A DNA stretch of 64,000 nt, taken from Rhodobacteraceae bacterium NBU2976. GTDB taxonomy: Bacteria > Pseudomonadota > Alphaproteobacteria > Rhodobacterales > Rhodobacteraceae. The translations under genes and the position numbers were made by a program. The notes under the pieces were generated by a model. That model ran no database searches and was not told the DNA's origin. It was given only the letters and a program-made list of their open reading frames with translations. Positions 54,009 to 62,986 of the stretch are shown piece after piece; the first letter of the stretch is position 1; every line of letters begins with the position of its first letter. The stretch is taken from the NCBI GenBank assembly GCA_023630215.1, contig JALPRQ010000001.1, positions 930,001 through 994,000 on the forward strand. Reading direction: 5' to 3'.

Positions 54009-54755
54009 TCAGTCGAGGTAAATCCCGGCTCGCCGAAGCTCGATCGAGGCGTTTTCAAACGGTTGGCTCGACCCATCGCCGAACGGAATACGGTATCCGA
54101 CTTCGAAACGGCTATGCGCGGTTCCATAATCGTCGGAATACATGTAGCGATATTCAGCAAACAGCTCTGAATTCATGAAAGACTGAAGCTGATAAGCGAT
54201 CCCCAGATTGACCCCAACTGTACTTGGGTAGCCGCTTCCAAGATCAACATAGCTTATGCCGCCACCAAAAGTGAAATCGCCATAGGCATAGTCAGCGCTT
54301 GCGATGGCGAAAATCGCGTCTGTGCCGTAAACCGATCCCGACCCGACCTGGAGTTCCAGCAAAACCGGTCCGGTTTCGTATTGCAGCTCTAGACCAAGGG
54401 CATCGTTATTATAAGTCTCCCACAAACCGTAGTTGGTATAGAACAGGCCAACCCGGGTAGACGTCCCGAGATTGTAGATTCCGTGGATGCCATAGCCAGT
54501 ATCGTCATATGTGTTGTTCGACTGATAATAGAGATAGGAATATCCGCCATCGATCTGAACCTGAAACCCGGACGACAGATCAAAAATCGCATAACCCTCG
54601 ATTTCATATTCGCTGAAAGTTCCACTCCAGCCTGCGTCCCAACTAAAGCTGCTATATCTGATCTCGACACCTGCGTTGGAAAATCCAACCTGAGCGAACG
54701 CGCCCGTTGAGAATGTGACAATTGCAGCAGCTATCAGTGCCAGTCGCTTTATCAT
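54009..54755 (-). CDS. Outer-membrane beta-barrel protein of unknown role
   Basis: A 248-residue protein. The signal peptide is MIKRLALIAAAIVTFSTGAFA, cut before QVGFS. The mature part shows alternating aromatic and small residues typical of barrel strands (GGYSYLYYQSN, GLFYTNYGLWETY, LFAEYRYMYSDDYG). Length and strand count suggest an 8- to 10-stranded barrel. It does not end in the usual C-terminal Phe. No family is recognised. It stands alone with its own terminator, next to tRNA-Glu. Confidence 0.7.
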   Translation of the reverse strand: MIKRLALIAAAIVTFSTGAFAQVGFSNAGVEIRYSSFSWDAGWSGTFSEYEIEGYAIFDLSSGFQVQIDGGYSYLYYQSNNTYDDTGYGIHGIYNLGTSTRVGLFYTNYGLWETYNNDALGLELQYETGPVLLELQVGSGSVYGTDAIFAIASADYAYGDFTFGGGISYVDLGSGYPSTVGVNLGIAYQLQSFMNSELFAEYRYMYSDDYGTAHSRFEVGYRIPFGDGSSQPFENASIELRRAGIYLD

Positions 54756-54858
54756 CGGAAAACCTCATATTTATTTGGGTTTTTAATATCAGTTCCGGGA
54801 ATAGAATTCTAGACAATCGGATGAAAAATCAGCGTATTGTGGGAAATTTGTCAAAGAG

Positions 54859-54933
54859 TGGTACGCCCTAGGGGAATCGAACCCCTCTTTCCAGGATGAA
54901 AACCTAGCGTCCTAACCGATAGACGAAGGGCGC
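54859..54933 (-). tRNA. tRNA-Glu (anticodon UUC)
   Basis: A 75-nt cloverleaf on the minus strand. Acceptor GCGCCCT pairs with AGGGCGT (G1-U72 wobble). The D-arm is GTCTATCGGTTAGGAC. The anticodon arm CTAGG-TTTTCAT-CCTGG gives anticodon TTC. The T-arm is AGGGGTTCGATTCCCCT. Discriminator A and the CCA end are encoded. Outside it, AGAGTGGTA (54855-54863) and TACCACTCT (54935-54943) are inverted repeats that extend the acceptor stem in the precursor. Confidence 0.96.
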
Positions 54934-55008
54934 ATACCACTCTGTGGGGGGCTATTTACGGATTCGGGGCTGGGTGCGCAAGAGGGTATTTGCGTCTGCG
55001 GGCGGAAA

Positions 55009-56748
55009 TTATTCCGGTTTGGCCGCATCCTCCAGCCGGAGTTTGACTTTGCGACGTCCCCCCCATTCATCGAGCTCCAGTCGCCCAGCGAAATGGAAAG
55101 GTTGGCCAGCATGGTTTTCCAGCATCGGGCCAAGTGGGGTTTCATAAGCGCCGAACAGGATCGCATCCAGCTTCGCACCACCATCAGACAAGGTCAGGCG
55201 CAAATGGCTGTCGCCAGCGCGTTTTGCAAAACTGATGCGGGTTGCGGCAAAGGCGAAACGGGGGGCAGGGGCCGATGCGCCAAAGGGGCCGACATTTTCG
55301 AGCTGGGCCAACAGGTCCAGCGAGGCCCCGCCCGGCGTCAAGAGGCCGTTGATCGCGAGGTCGCGCGGCCCCCCCATGGCGGCCCCTTGTTTTTCCAACA
55401 ATTCAGAGAGCCGATCCATTGCCACCTGTAGCTTATCGGCAGCCACGGTCAGACCGGCGGCCATCTTGTGCCCGCCCCCTTTTAGCAACAGGCCTTCGGC
55501 GGTCAGGCGGGCGATGGCGGATCCAAGGTCGATCCCCGGCACGGATCGCCCGGAACCTTTGCCCTCGCCATTGTCGAGACCAATGACAATCGCGGGGCGG
55601 TTGAATCTGTCCTTTAGTCGGCTGGCAACGATGCCGACGACGCCGGGGTGCCACCCCTCGCCTGCCGCCCAGACCAAGGCGCCGTCAGCGCCGCGTGCTT
55701 CGGCTTGTGCGGTGGCGTTGGCCAGCACGGTGGCTTCGATGTCGCGCCGTTCGACGTTAAGCGTTTCAAGGCGCTGGGCGAGTGCCTCGGCCTCGGCCGG
55801 GTCAGCGGTTGCCAACAGACGCGCGCCAAGATTTGCCGCCCCGATCCGCCCGCCGGCATTCACGCGCGGGCCAAGGATATATCCCAGATGATAAGCTGTG
55901 GGCGCGGTCGTGATCCGCGCCACATCGCTTAGCGCAACCAACCCGGGTTTGGTCCGTGCGCCCATCATGATCAGCCCCTGACGCACCAATGCGCGGTTGA
56001 ACCCGACCAGCGGGGCGACATCGGCGACGGTGGCCAGCGCCACAAGGTCAAGCAGACCCATCAGGTCAGGTCCCGCCTGCCCCTGCGCCTTCTGCAGCCG
56101 GTTCACTGCGGCCAGCATCATCCAGACAACGCCCGCCGCGCAGAGGTAAGACAGATCACCCGACTCATCCTGTCGGTTGGGATTCACAACGGCCACGCAA
56201 TCGGGCAGGGTTTCGCCGCCCAGATGATGGTCCAGAACAATCACGTCACACCCTGCCGCTGCGATCGGATCGTGGGACAATGTCCCGCAATCGACGGCGA
56301 CGATCAGGTCGTGCGTGCGACCCAGCGTCTCCATCGCGTCCACCGACAGGCCATAGCCTTCGTCGATACGATCAGGCACGTAGAGGGTAGGGGTGATGTC
56401 AAAATGGCGCAGCCAGTGGATCAGCAACGCCGCCGAGGCTCCGCCATCCACGTCATAGTCGGCGAAAATTGCAATCCGCTCTTTCCCCCGAACGGCGGCC
56501 AGAAACCGCTCCGCCGCCGTGTCCATATCCTTCATGGACGAGGGGTCCGGCATCAAATCCCGGATCGTCGGGGCAAGATATCCCGATGCGTCTTCGGGGG
56601 CGATACCCCGCTGCGCCAGCACCTGTCCGACAATATTTGGCAGTCCGGCGGATTGGGCAATCGCCATACCCATTCGCTCGACCTCGGCCCCGGGACCTAC
56701 CCAGCGGCGGCCCATGGCAGAGGTTTCGACATTCAGGAAGGCGGTCAT
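55009..56748 (-). CDS. recJ: Single-stranded-DNA-specific exonuclease RecJ
   Basis: A 579-residue 5'-3' exonuclease of the DHH superfamily. Motif I is FADYDVDGGASAALL (about residue 89), motif III is VLDHHLGG, and the DHHA1 domain has AAGLTVAADKLQ preceded by GGGHKMAAG. The C-terminal OB domain follows. The ATG at 56748 overlaps the upstream hydrolase gene by ATGA; upstream in-frame codons add no homology. It acts in recombination repair and mismatch repair. Confidence 0.95.
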   Translation of the reverse strand: MTAFLNVETSAMGRRWVGPGAEVERMGMAIAQSAGLPNIVGQVLAQRGIAPEDASGYLAPTIRDLMPDPSSMKDMDTAAERFLAAVRGKERIAIFADYDVDGGASAALLIHWLRHFDITPTLYVPDRIDEGYGLSVDAMETLGRTHDLIVAVDCGTLSHDPIAAAGCDVIVLDHHLGGETLPDCVAVVNPNRQDESGDLSYLCAAGVVWMMLAAVNRLQKAQGQAGPDLMGLLDLVALATVADVAPLVGFNRALVRQGLIMMGARTKPGLVALSDVARITTAPTAYHLGYILGPRVNAGGRIGAANLGARLLATADPAEAEALAQRLETLNVERRDIEATVLANATAQAEARGADGALVWAAGEGWHPGVVGIVASRLKDRFNRPAIVIGLDNGEGKGSGRSVPGIDLGSAIARLTAEGLLLKGGGHKMAAGLTVAADKLQVAMDRLSELLEKQGAAMGGPRDLAINGLLTPGGASLDLLAQLENVGPFGASAPAPRFAFAATRISFAKRAGDSHLRLTLSDGGAKLDAILFGAYETPLGPMLENHAGQPFHFAGRLELDEWGGRRKVKLRLEDAAKPE

Positions 56749-57284
56749 GTCAGGATATCCGTGCTCCGAACTATGGTGCAAAATTCACCATGCAGGTGTG
56801 CCAGCGCCATGTCGTGCACAACTTGCGCGGGGACAATTCCGGTCCCTTTCCACGACATATCTGCGTTCGAGGTGAACGCGGCGCAGGCATCTTCGACCAA
56901 GTCCACGTCGAAGCCCAAATTTGCCGCCATCCGTACTGTGGTTGACACGCAATGCGGTGTCGTCAGGCCAGAGATTGTCAGATCTTTGATCGCGGCACCG
57001 CGCAATTGCGCGACCAGATCGGTGTCGATGAAAGCGCTGTTGACGGATTTCTGTATAAGAGCCTCGGTACCCGCGGGTCCGAACCCGTCCAGAAACGCCG
57101 CCGCATCGCCGCGAAACACGCCACCTTCTGCCGACAGATGCTGCACATGAAACACCGGCCAGCCCTTGGCGCGCCAGTCTGCCAGCAGACGGAGCGCGAT
57201 GGTTTCGGCTTGGGGATTGTTCCGCTCTCCCCATCGTGGGTCACGAAACCCCTGTTGAAAATCGATGAGGACTAATGCCCTCAT
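56745..57284 (-). CDS. Isochorismatase-fold cysteine hydrolase
   Basis: A 179-residue protein. The catalytic triad can be placed: Asp in LVLIDFQQGF (residue 8), Lys in IQKSVNSAF and Cys in GLTTPHCVSTTVRMA (about residue 135). Relatives include nicotinamidase and other amidohydrolases; the substrate is not evident. It overlaps recJ downstream and hom upstream, forming a tight minus-strand run. Confidence 0.88.
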   Translation of the reverse strand: MRALVLIDFQQGFRDPRWGERNNPQAETIALRLLADWRAKGWPVFHVQHLSAEGGVFRGDAAAFLDGFGPAGTEALIQKSVNSAFIDTDLVAQLRGAAIKDLTISGLTTPHCVSTTVRMAANLGFDVDLVEDACAAFTSNADMSWKGTGIVPAQVVHDMALAHLHGEFCTIVRSTDILT

Positions 57285-58567
57285 ACCGTTTCGATCCGGA
57301 TCGCCACCGGGGCCACGACGGAAACGTCGCTTTTGGTGATCTCGCCCAATGCGCCGTCCAGTTCCGCGCGGTTGGTTTTGTGGGTCACGATCACCACCGG
57401 GGCCGCGTTTCCGTCATGGTCATACTGGCGCATGCGGTTGATCGAAATGCCATGCTTGCCAAGGATGGTTGCAACGGTCGCCAATGCGCCCGGACGGTCC
57501 TCTAGCATGCAACGCAGGTAGTAATTGGCGTCTGCACCCGTCGAGGATCGTTTGGCTTTGGCAAGACTGTTCGCGGGCTGCCCGAACACCGGCATGACCA
57601 GCCCCCGCGCGATATCGACGACGTCGCCCATCACGGCGCTGGCTGTTGGCCCTTCGCCCGCACCGGGGCCTTGGAAAACGGTTTGGCCGACGAAGTCACC
57701 CTCGACGACAACCATGTTTGTCACGCCCTCCAGTTGCCCGAGCGGTGAGTGTGCGGGAACCAAACACGGCTGCATCCGCTGTTCCAGCCCGTCGGCATTC
57801 ATCCGCGCGACGCCCAGCAGTTTGATCCGGTAGCCCATATCGGCGGCATCTTTGATGTCGGTCAGCTCGATACGCTCGATGCCCTCGATCTTCACGCCGT
57901 CGAAATCGACCTGTGTGCCAAAGGCGGCGGATGAGAGCAGCGCCAGCTTGTGGGCCGCATCGATCCCGCCCACATCGACGGTTGGGTCCGCCTCGGCATA
58001 GCCCAGCGCTTGCGCGTCCTTTAGCACGTCGGCGTAATCGGCACCGGTGCCTTCCATGACGGTCAGGATATAGTTGCAGGTGCCGTTCATCACGCCCATG
58101 ACGCGCTGAATGCCGTTGGCGGCCAAGCCTTCGGTCAGCGCTTTGACGATCGGGATACCCCCGGCGACAGCGGCTTCATAGCGCAGCGCCACGCCGTTGG
58201 CTTCGGCCAGTTGGGCCAGCGCCTGACCGTGGAGGGCCAGCATCGCCTTGTTCGCCGTAACGACATGTTTGCCCGCCTTTAGGGCGGTTTCGGTGGTTGC
58301 CTTGGCAGGGCCATCTTCGCCGCCCATCACCTCGATCACCAGATCCACGTCATCGCGACGGGCCAGCGCAACGGGATCATCTTCCCACGCGTAGGCGGAC
58401 AGATCGACACCGCGATCCTTGCCGCGAGAACGCGCGGACACAGCCGTGATTGTCACACCGCGCCCGGTTCGCGCGGTCAGCATGTCGCCATGCGTCTGCA
58501 CGATTTTCACAATTCCGGTTCCGACAGTGCCCAGTCCGGCAATGCCAAGGCGTAGCGGTTCACTCAT
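57281..58567 (-). CDS. hom: Homoserine dehydrogenase
   Basis: A 428-residue enzyme that reduces aspartate semialdehyde to homoserine, the branch to threonine and methionine. NAD(P)-binding GIAGLGTVGTG is at residues 7-17. The catalytic region holds NGTCNYILTVMEGTGADYADVL (in part: GTCNYILTVMEGTG) and EADPTVDVGGIDAAHKLALL. A C-terminal ACT domain (EDRPGALATVATILGKHGIS) suggests threonine feedback. The ATG at 58567 is chosen over a longer frame. It lies 2 bases after the RraB-like gene. Confidence 0.95.
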   Translation of the reverse strand: MSEPLRLGIAGLGTVGTGIVKIVQTHGDMLTARTGRGVTITAVSARSRGKDRGVDLSAYAWEDDPVALARRDDVDLVIEVMGGEDGPAKATTETALKAGKHVVTANKAMLALHGQALAQLAEANGVALRYEAAVAGGIPIVKALTEGLAANGIQRVMGVMNGTCNYILTVMEGTGADYADVLKDAQALGYAEADPTVDVGGIDAAHKLALLSSAAFGTQVDFDGVKIEGIERIELTDIKDAADMGYRIKLLGVARMNADGLEQRMQPCLVPAHSPLGQLEGVTNMVVVEGDFVGQTVFQGPGAGEGPTASAVMGDVVDIARGLVMPVFGQPANSLAKAKRSSTGADANYYLRCMLEDRPGALATVATILGKHGISINRMRQYDHDGNAAPVVIVTHKTNRAELDGALGEITKSDVSVVAPVAIRIETV

Positions 58568-58569
58568 AG

Positions 58570-58908
58570 TTACGGCTCCCAAAATCCCCAGCCATCGGGG
58601 ACAAACCCGCGGGCCAGGGCCATTTTCGTTGTGCGTTCTTCATGGGTCCAGATGGCATCGAATGTAAAGGGCACTTCGGAGACCGAGGCGAGGATTTCCC
58701 CCTCCTCGCCATCACCAAGCGCATAGCCGAACGTGGTCAGCACCTTTTCGAATGCGGGCAGGTCGGCGCCGTCTTCGGGCAGGAAGGTCAGGTCGAGCGT
58801 GATGATCGCACCTTCTTCGACGTCGGTTTCGGCCAAAAGCTGATGCACCGTGGCGGCGGTCTGGGACTGGTGCAACTCCCAGTCCCAGCTCTCCTCCAGA
58901 TCAGTCAT
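58570..58908 (-). CDS. RraB-like protein (RNase E inhibitor family)
   Basis: A 112-residue acidic protein with the layout of RraB: a helix with QLLAETDVEEGA, a hydrophobic strand TLDLTFLPEDG, a FEKVLTTFGYAL segment and the C-terminal LARGFVPDGWGFWEP, close to the DGWG motif of the family. In E. coli RraB binds RNase E and alters mRNA decay. Here it lies between an aminotransferase and hom and overlaps the former by 8 bases. Confidence 0.75.
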   Translation of the reverse strand: MTDLEESWDWELHQSQTAATVHQLLAETDVEEGAIITLDLTFLPEDGADLPAFEKVLTTFGYALGDGEEGEILASVSEVPFTFDAIWTHEERTTKMALARGFVPDGWGFWEP

Positions 58909-60133
58909 CCGGGGCGTCCTTGTATTTCGCGATCAGGTCGTCCGCATTCTCGATCACCTTGCGGATATTGCGCGCTGCCTGCCGCGTCCGGTGTTCGTTT
59001 TCGACCAGACCGAAACGCACATAGCCTTCGCCATATTCGCCAAAACCAACACCCGGAGAGACGGCAACTTCGGCCTCCTTCAACAGGATTTTCGAAAACG
59101 CCATCGACCCGATATCCATGTATTTCTCGGGCAGCGGCGCCCATGCAAACATTGTTGCGGGCGGCGACGGAATATCCCAGCCCGCCCGGCCAAAGCTTTC
59201 GACCAGCACGTCGCGGCGTTTGCGATAAATTGTGCGGATTTCCTCCACACAATCCTGCGGCCCGTTCAATGCCGCCGCAGCAGCCACCTGAATCGGCGTA
59301 AACGCCCCGTAATCGAGGTATGATTTGATCCGAGTCAGCGCATCAATCAGCCGCTTATTCCCAACCGCAAACCCCATACGCCAGCCGGGCATGGCGTAGG
59401 TTTTTGACAAGGACGTAAACTCCACCGCCACATCTTTCGCCCCGGGCACCTGCAAAACCGACGGTGGCGGGTTATTGTCAAAATAGATCTCGGAATAGGC
59501 AAGGTCTGACAATATCCAGACACTGTGTTTCTTGGCGAATTTCACCAGCTCGGTGTAGAAATCCAAGTCACATGTCTGCACGGTCGGGTTCGACGGAAAG
59601 GACACCACAACCGCCACCGGTTTTGGCACCGAATGCACAATTGCGCGTTCCAGATGGCGCATATATTCTTCGGGATCAAACTTCCCGTCATAGAGCGTCT
59701 GAATATGGCGCAGCGTGCCGCCCGCGATCATGAAGCCATAGGGATGGATCGGATATGACGGGTTTGGGACCAACATCACATCGCCCGGCGCGGTAATCGC
59801 CATGGCAAGGTTCGCCAACCCTTCCTTTGACCCCAGCGTCGCGATGACCTCGGTGTTCGGGTCAAGCTCCACCCCAAACCGACGGGCATAATACCCCGCC
59901 TGCGCCTTGCGCAGCCCCGGGATGCCCTTGGACGCCGAATAGCGATGCGTGCGCGGCTTCTGGACAGTTTCGATCAGCTTATCGACGATATGTTTGGGCG
60001 TATCCATATCGGGATTGCCCATGCCAAAGTCGATGATGTCCATCCCCTCGGCACGGAACTTCGCCTTCAGCCGGTTCACCTCGGCGAAAACATAGGGGGG
60101 CAGACGTTTGATGCGGTAAAATTCTTCAGACAT
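58901..60133 (-). CDS. alaC: Class I/II aminotransferase (AlaC type)
   Basis: A 410-residue PLP aminotransferase. The N-terminal MSEEFYRIKRLPPYVFAEVN matches the alanine-forming AlaC group. PLP contacts are PNPSYPIHPYG, VVVSFPSNPTVQTCDLDFY (in part: SFPSNPT), and the lysine in FTSLSKTYAMPGWRMGFA (about residue 239). It probably moves amino groups between glutamate and pyruvate. Its location upstream of hom suggests amino-acid metabolism coupling. Confidence 0.85.
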   Translation of the reverse strand: MSEEFYRIKRLPPYVFAEVNRLKAKFRAEGMDIIDFGMGNPDMDTPKHIVDKLIETVQKPRTHRYSASKGIPGLRKAQAGYYARRFGVELDPNTEVIATLGSKEGLANLAMAITAPGDVMLVPNPSYPIHPYGFMIAGGTLRHIQTLYDGKFDPEEYMRHLERAIVHSVPKPVAVVVSFPSNPTVQTCDLDFYTELVKFAKKHSVWILSDLAYSEIYFDNNPPPSVLQVPGAKDVAVEFTSLSKTYAMPGWRMGFAVGNKRLIDALTRIKSYLDYGAFTPIQVAAAAALNGPQDCVEEIRTIYRKRRDVLVESFGRAGWDIPSPPATMFAWAPLPEKYMDIGSMAFSKILLKEAEVAVSPGVGFGEYGEGYVRFGLVENEHRTRQAARNIRKVIENADDLIAKYKDAPDD

Positions 60134-60195
60134 TTCGATTACCTGGATAGTGTTGAAAGGCGTTATAGGGTCGCGCGGTGAAAAAAGACAGAGGG

Positions 60196-60501
60196 TTAGC
60201 GCCGCGCGATCGCCGCCTCCAGTCTCGCTCGATCCCGCGCCGGGATCACAGGCCCCGCGAGCGCCCGGATTTTCGCCCGGAGCCGCGCAACACGCCCGAT
60301 CAGATCGGTAGAGTCAACCGGTGTGTAGGTATCCATTTCGAAAAAACTGACGGGGACAAGGGGTAGGAATCCCCGTGATAACGCCTCGGCGCTGGGGGTT
60401 AGGCCATAGCGCTCGATCTCGTCTTGGGGAACACAGGCGAGCAACGTAACTGCCATCAGCAGCACGAGCATCGGTTTCTGGCCTTTATTGTCCACAAACA
60501 T
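60196..60501 (-). CDS. Small predicted lipoprotein
   Basis: A 101-residue protein with a signal peptide of the lipoprotein type; the lipobox is LLAC (Cys near residue 23). The mature part is short and basic at the end. I place the start at 60501 (GGGGA five bases upstream); an internal ATG at 60471 would give a shorter signal peptide. No family is recognised. Confidence 0.6.
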   Translation of the reverse strand: MFVDNKGQKPMLVLLMAVTLLACVPQDEIERYGLTPSAEALSRGFLPLVPVSFFEMDTYTPVDSTDLIGRVARLRAKIRALAGPVIPARDRARLEAAIARR

Positions 60502-60591
60502 AGCGTCCCCGGTTCATGTTTGCGCCTTTGCTAACGGCGGTTGCGCGACAGCGCAAGCCAGTGTGTTAGGGTGAGGGAAAAATCCTGCTAC

Positions 60592-60612
60592 ATTGTGCAA
60601 ATTCTGCACAAT
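60592..60612. promoter_or_regulatory. ATTGTGCA-N5-TGCACAAT operator-like inverted repeat
   Basis: ATTGTGCA (60592-60599) and TGCACAAT (60605-60612) form a perfect 8-bp inverted repeat with a 5-bp spacer. It lies 62 bp before the start of a two-gene operon on the plus strand and 91 bp before the divergent lipoprotein gene. The symmetry and the 13-bp centre-to-centre spacing are typical of a site for a dimeric helix-turn-helix protein. Confidence 0.55.
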
Positions 60613-60673
60613 TGCGACCGGGTTGTCTTGGGCTGAACAGCCCCCATATTATTCATAGAAATGGAGGTGCCGA

Positions 60674-60880
60674 ATGCCGATTGACAAATTTGCCCTGATC
60701 CTGGCGATCATCGTTGCGGTGATCTGGGTGGGCGTGATGCTGGTGGGTTTGGTGGCCTCGGGTCCGTTTGGGTGGTTCGCACTGATCATCATTGCACCGG
60801 CGGCCTATGTGGTGGGGGTTGTGGTCAGCCAGCGGCTGAACAACCGCGAAGATGATTATTACGATACCATCGAAAGGTAG
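60674..60880 (+). CDS. Small two-helix membrane protein
   Basis: A 68-residue protein with two membrane segments (residues 6-28 and 33-53, LILAIIVAVIWVGVMLVGLV and FALIIIAPAAYVVGVVV) and a short charged tail (NNREDDYYDTIER). GGAGGTG precedes the ATG. It lies 3 bp before the YbjQ gene and so is co-translated with it. The pair may act together at the membrane. Function unknown. Confidence 0.75.
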   Translation: MPIDKFALILAIIVAVIWVGVMLVGLVASGPFGWFALIIIAPAAYVVGVVVSQRLNNREDDYYDTIER

Positions 60881-60883
60881 ACC

Positions 60884-61198
60884 ATGCTTATTGTGACAAC
60901 CGATACGATCCCGGGTGCCGAGATTGCCCAGACACTTGGCCTGGTTCGCGGCAATGTGGTGCGCGCGAAACATGTTGGCTCGGACATTATAGCGGGCCTG
61001 CGCAATCTGGTGGGCGGAGAGGTCAACGAATACACCCAATTGATATCCGCCGCCCGCGAACAGGCGCTGGATCGCATGATTGACGAGGCGCGCAAAATGG
61101 GCGCGGACGCCGTGATCGGGATGCGGTTCACGACCTCGCAAATCGCGCAGGGTGGGGCCGAGATTTTGGCGTTTGGGACCGCGGTGAAACTGGCCTAG
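60884..61198 (+). CDS. YbjQ/UPF0145 family protein
   Basis: A 104-residue protein of the heavy-metal-binding-like UPF0145 family. Typical segments are TTDTIPGAEIAQTLGLVRG, the loop NLVGGEVNEYTQLI and the C-terminal ADAVIGMRFTTS. The family forms pentameric rings; its biological role is unclear. The gene follows a small membrane-protein gene by 3 bp and its end overlaps the convergent CYTH gene. Confidence 0.9.
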   Translation: MLIVTTDTIPGAEIAQTLGLVRGNVVRAKHVGSDIIAGLRNLVGGEVNEYTQLISAAREQALDRMIDEARKMGADAVIGMRFTTSQIAQGGAEILAFGTAVKLA

Positions 61199-61779
61199 TC
61201 CCCGGCCATCATCTGGCGATAGGATTGGGTTACCTGCATATCCGGTGTCAGGCCCAGTTTTTCGGCCATCGCCTCGACCTTGACTGCCCAGTTTGGGAGG
61301 CTATCCGCGTCATCTGTCATCACGGCGACTTCGACGAATGACCCAAACGGTTTTACGATGTCGAGGGTCAGGTGAAATTCCTTCAGAAAATACACATCCC
61401 GCGCTTTGCTCAACCGATCCGTTTCTTGATAGCCAAGCGAGGCCAACAACTGTTGCGCCGCGGTCAAATCCGGCAGGTCGGTAGAAACACATTCATCCGC
61501 TGACGGGCCTTTAACGAACCATAAAACGCGGCCAGAGGGGGCCATGGCGCGCAGGACGAGCTGTTTACCTGCCGCGTTCAGCGCCCCGTCTGGCGTGTCA
61601 TAGAAATAGTCCGTTTCTACATTATCCTTCATGAACGGCTTGGCACCGGCGGCGTCCAGCTTTGCCTTTATCGCCGACAGGTCAGGGACTTTGTATTTCC
61701 GCTCCACCTCAAAACGTCCAGTGAAATGGTCGCCCGGATCACAGAGCATTCCCTTGGTGGCAAGGTCGGATCCCGTCAT
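61195..61779 (-). CDS. CYTH-domain protein (class IV adenylate cyclase-like)
   Basis: A 194-residue protein. The CYTH signature is [11 protein letters not shown] (ExExK) near residue 20, with [21 protein letters not shown] and WFVKG giving the tunnel's basic residues and VEVAVMTDD near the end. Homologues make cAMP or cleave triphosphates. The ATG at 61779 has GGAGGT six bases before it and overlaps the upstream rluE stop in ATGA. Confidence 0.85.
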   Translation of the reverse strand: MTGSDLATKGMLCDPGDHFTGRFEVERKYKVPDLSAIKAKLDAAGAKPFMKDNVETDYFYDTPDGALNAAGKQLVLRAMAPSGRVLWFVKGPSADECVSTDLPDLTAAQQLLASLGYQETDRLSKARDVYFLKEFHLTLDIVKPFGSFVEVAVMTDDADSLPNWAVKVEAMAEKLGLTPDMQVTQSYRQMMAGD

Positions 61780-62327
61780 ATTGATACCTCCCGCCATTCC
61801 CCGTTCTTGATCCCGTCTATCGTCCACTCGCCCACCCGATAGCGCACCAATCGTAGCGTCGGAAACCCTGCCGCCGCCGTCATACGGCGGACTTGGCGAT
61901 TGCGGCCCTCGCGGATGGTGATTTCCAGCCAGCGGTCGGGGACAGATTTACGAAAGCGCACGGGCGGATTGCGGTCCCAGATGTCGGGTGCGTTCATGAA
62001 TTGCACATCGGCGGGGGCGGTTTTGCCGTCCTTCAACTCGATCCCGTCGCGCAGGATTTGCAGGTCGGAGTTCGAGGGATCCCCCTCCACCTGAACCCAA
62101 TAGGTTTTGGGCATTTTATGTTTCGGCTCGGCAATCCGCGCTTGTAAGCGGCCATCATCGGTCAGGATCAACAGCCCCTCACTATCGCGATCCAGACGGC
62201 CGGCGGGGTAAACGCCGGGCACTTTGATGAATTCGGATAGCGTGCGACGCGCAGACCCCTCGGTCCCTTTGTCGGTGAATTGCGACAGGACATCGAAGGG
62301 TTTGTTGAAGAGGATCACGCGGGACAT
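61776..62327 (-). CDS. rluE: RsuA-family pseudouridine synthase (RluE type)
   Basis: A 183-residue enzyme without S4 domain, as expected for RluE, which modifies U2457 of 23S rRNA. It begins [17 protein letters not shown], a family start. The catalytic aspartate is in [20 protein letters not shown] (about residue 47). [25 protein letters not shown] is the C-terminal signature (in part: [10 protein letters not shown]). It is co-translated with the CYTH gene. A second, broken copy of its start lies at about 63.2 kb. Confidence 0.92.
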   Translation of the reverse strand: MSRVILFNKPFDVLSQFTDKGTEGSARRTLSEFIKVPGVYPAGRLDRDSEGLLILTDDGRLQARIAEPKHKMPKTYWVQVEGDPSNSDLQILRDGIELKDGKTAPADVQFMNAPDIWDRNPPVRFRKSVPDRWLEITIREGRNRQVRRMTAAAGFPTLRLVRYRVGEWTIDGIKNGEWREVSI

Positions 62328-62419
62328 ACGTTGTGCCTAATGTAACCTTTGATGAGCATCAAGCAACTCTTTCCCATAGGGTGACTCGACTCTATGGTGG
62401 TGCTGAAATTGAGGGCAAG

Positions 62420-62986
62420 ATGAACCGGACAAACACATATATCGTGATCAGGCACGGCGAAAGCGATGCGAATGCACGACGTATAATATCGGATAAAAAC
62501 ATTGATCACTCATTGACGGCTAATGGAATTAGGCAGGCACGCAAAACGGCAGAACTGCTGAAAGATGCGCAGATCGATTTGTTCGTCAGCTCTACCCGTC
62601 AACGGGCGATGGTGACGGCGCAAATGGTGAACGAACATCACGGGGCTGATATGATCCTAACCGACGATCTGATCGAACGTTATTATGGTATCTTCAGCGG
62701 CATGGACAAAGCGAATGCCCGCCAAATGATGATTGATCAGGATTTTGATTGGATCAATATCCCGAACAGCGAACCATGCGAGACGCTCGATAAGCGGGTT
62801 GGCACGGTGCTTGATAGGCTAGAGAAAGAGTACACCAACAAGACGATCCTGATAAGCACTCACGAAGACGTCGTACGTGCGTGTTATCGTCTTTTGGATG
62901 GGCTTACGTTGGCGCAATCAATGGAATTGGAAATTGCCAATTCTGCCCCGCATCATTTTCGGTCCGAAGAAACTAGCCCGTTATGA
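62420..62986 (+). CDS. Histidine phosphatase family protein, atypical composition
   Basis: A 188-residue phosphoglycerate-mutase-like phosphatase. The catalytic histidine is in YIVIRHGESDANARR (residue 12), the second arginine in FVSSTRQRAMVTAQM and the second histidine in LISTHEDVVRA. The start at 62420 has GAGGG just before it. Codon use is visibly more AT-rich than neighbours, and it sits between an intact rluE and a mosaic of gene remnants, which suggests a later arrival. Substrate unknown. Confidence 0.82.
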   Translation: MNRTNTYIVIRHGESDANARRIISDKNIDHSLTANGIRQARKTAELLKDAQIDLFVSSTRQRAMVTAQMVNEHHGADMILTDDLIERYYGIFSGMDKANARQMMIDQDFDWINIPNSEPCETLDKRVGTVLDRLEKEYTNKTILISTHEDVVRACYRLLDGLTLAQSMELEIANSAPHHFRSEETSPL

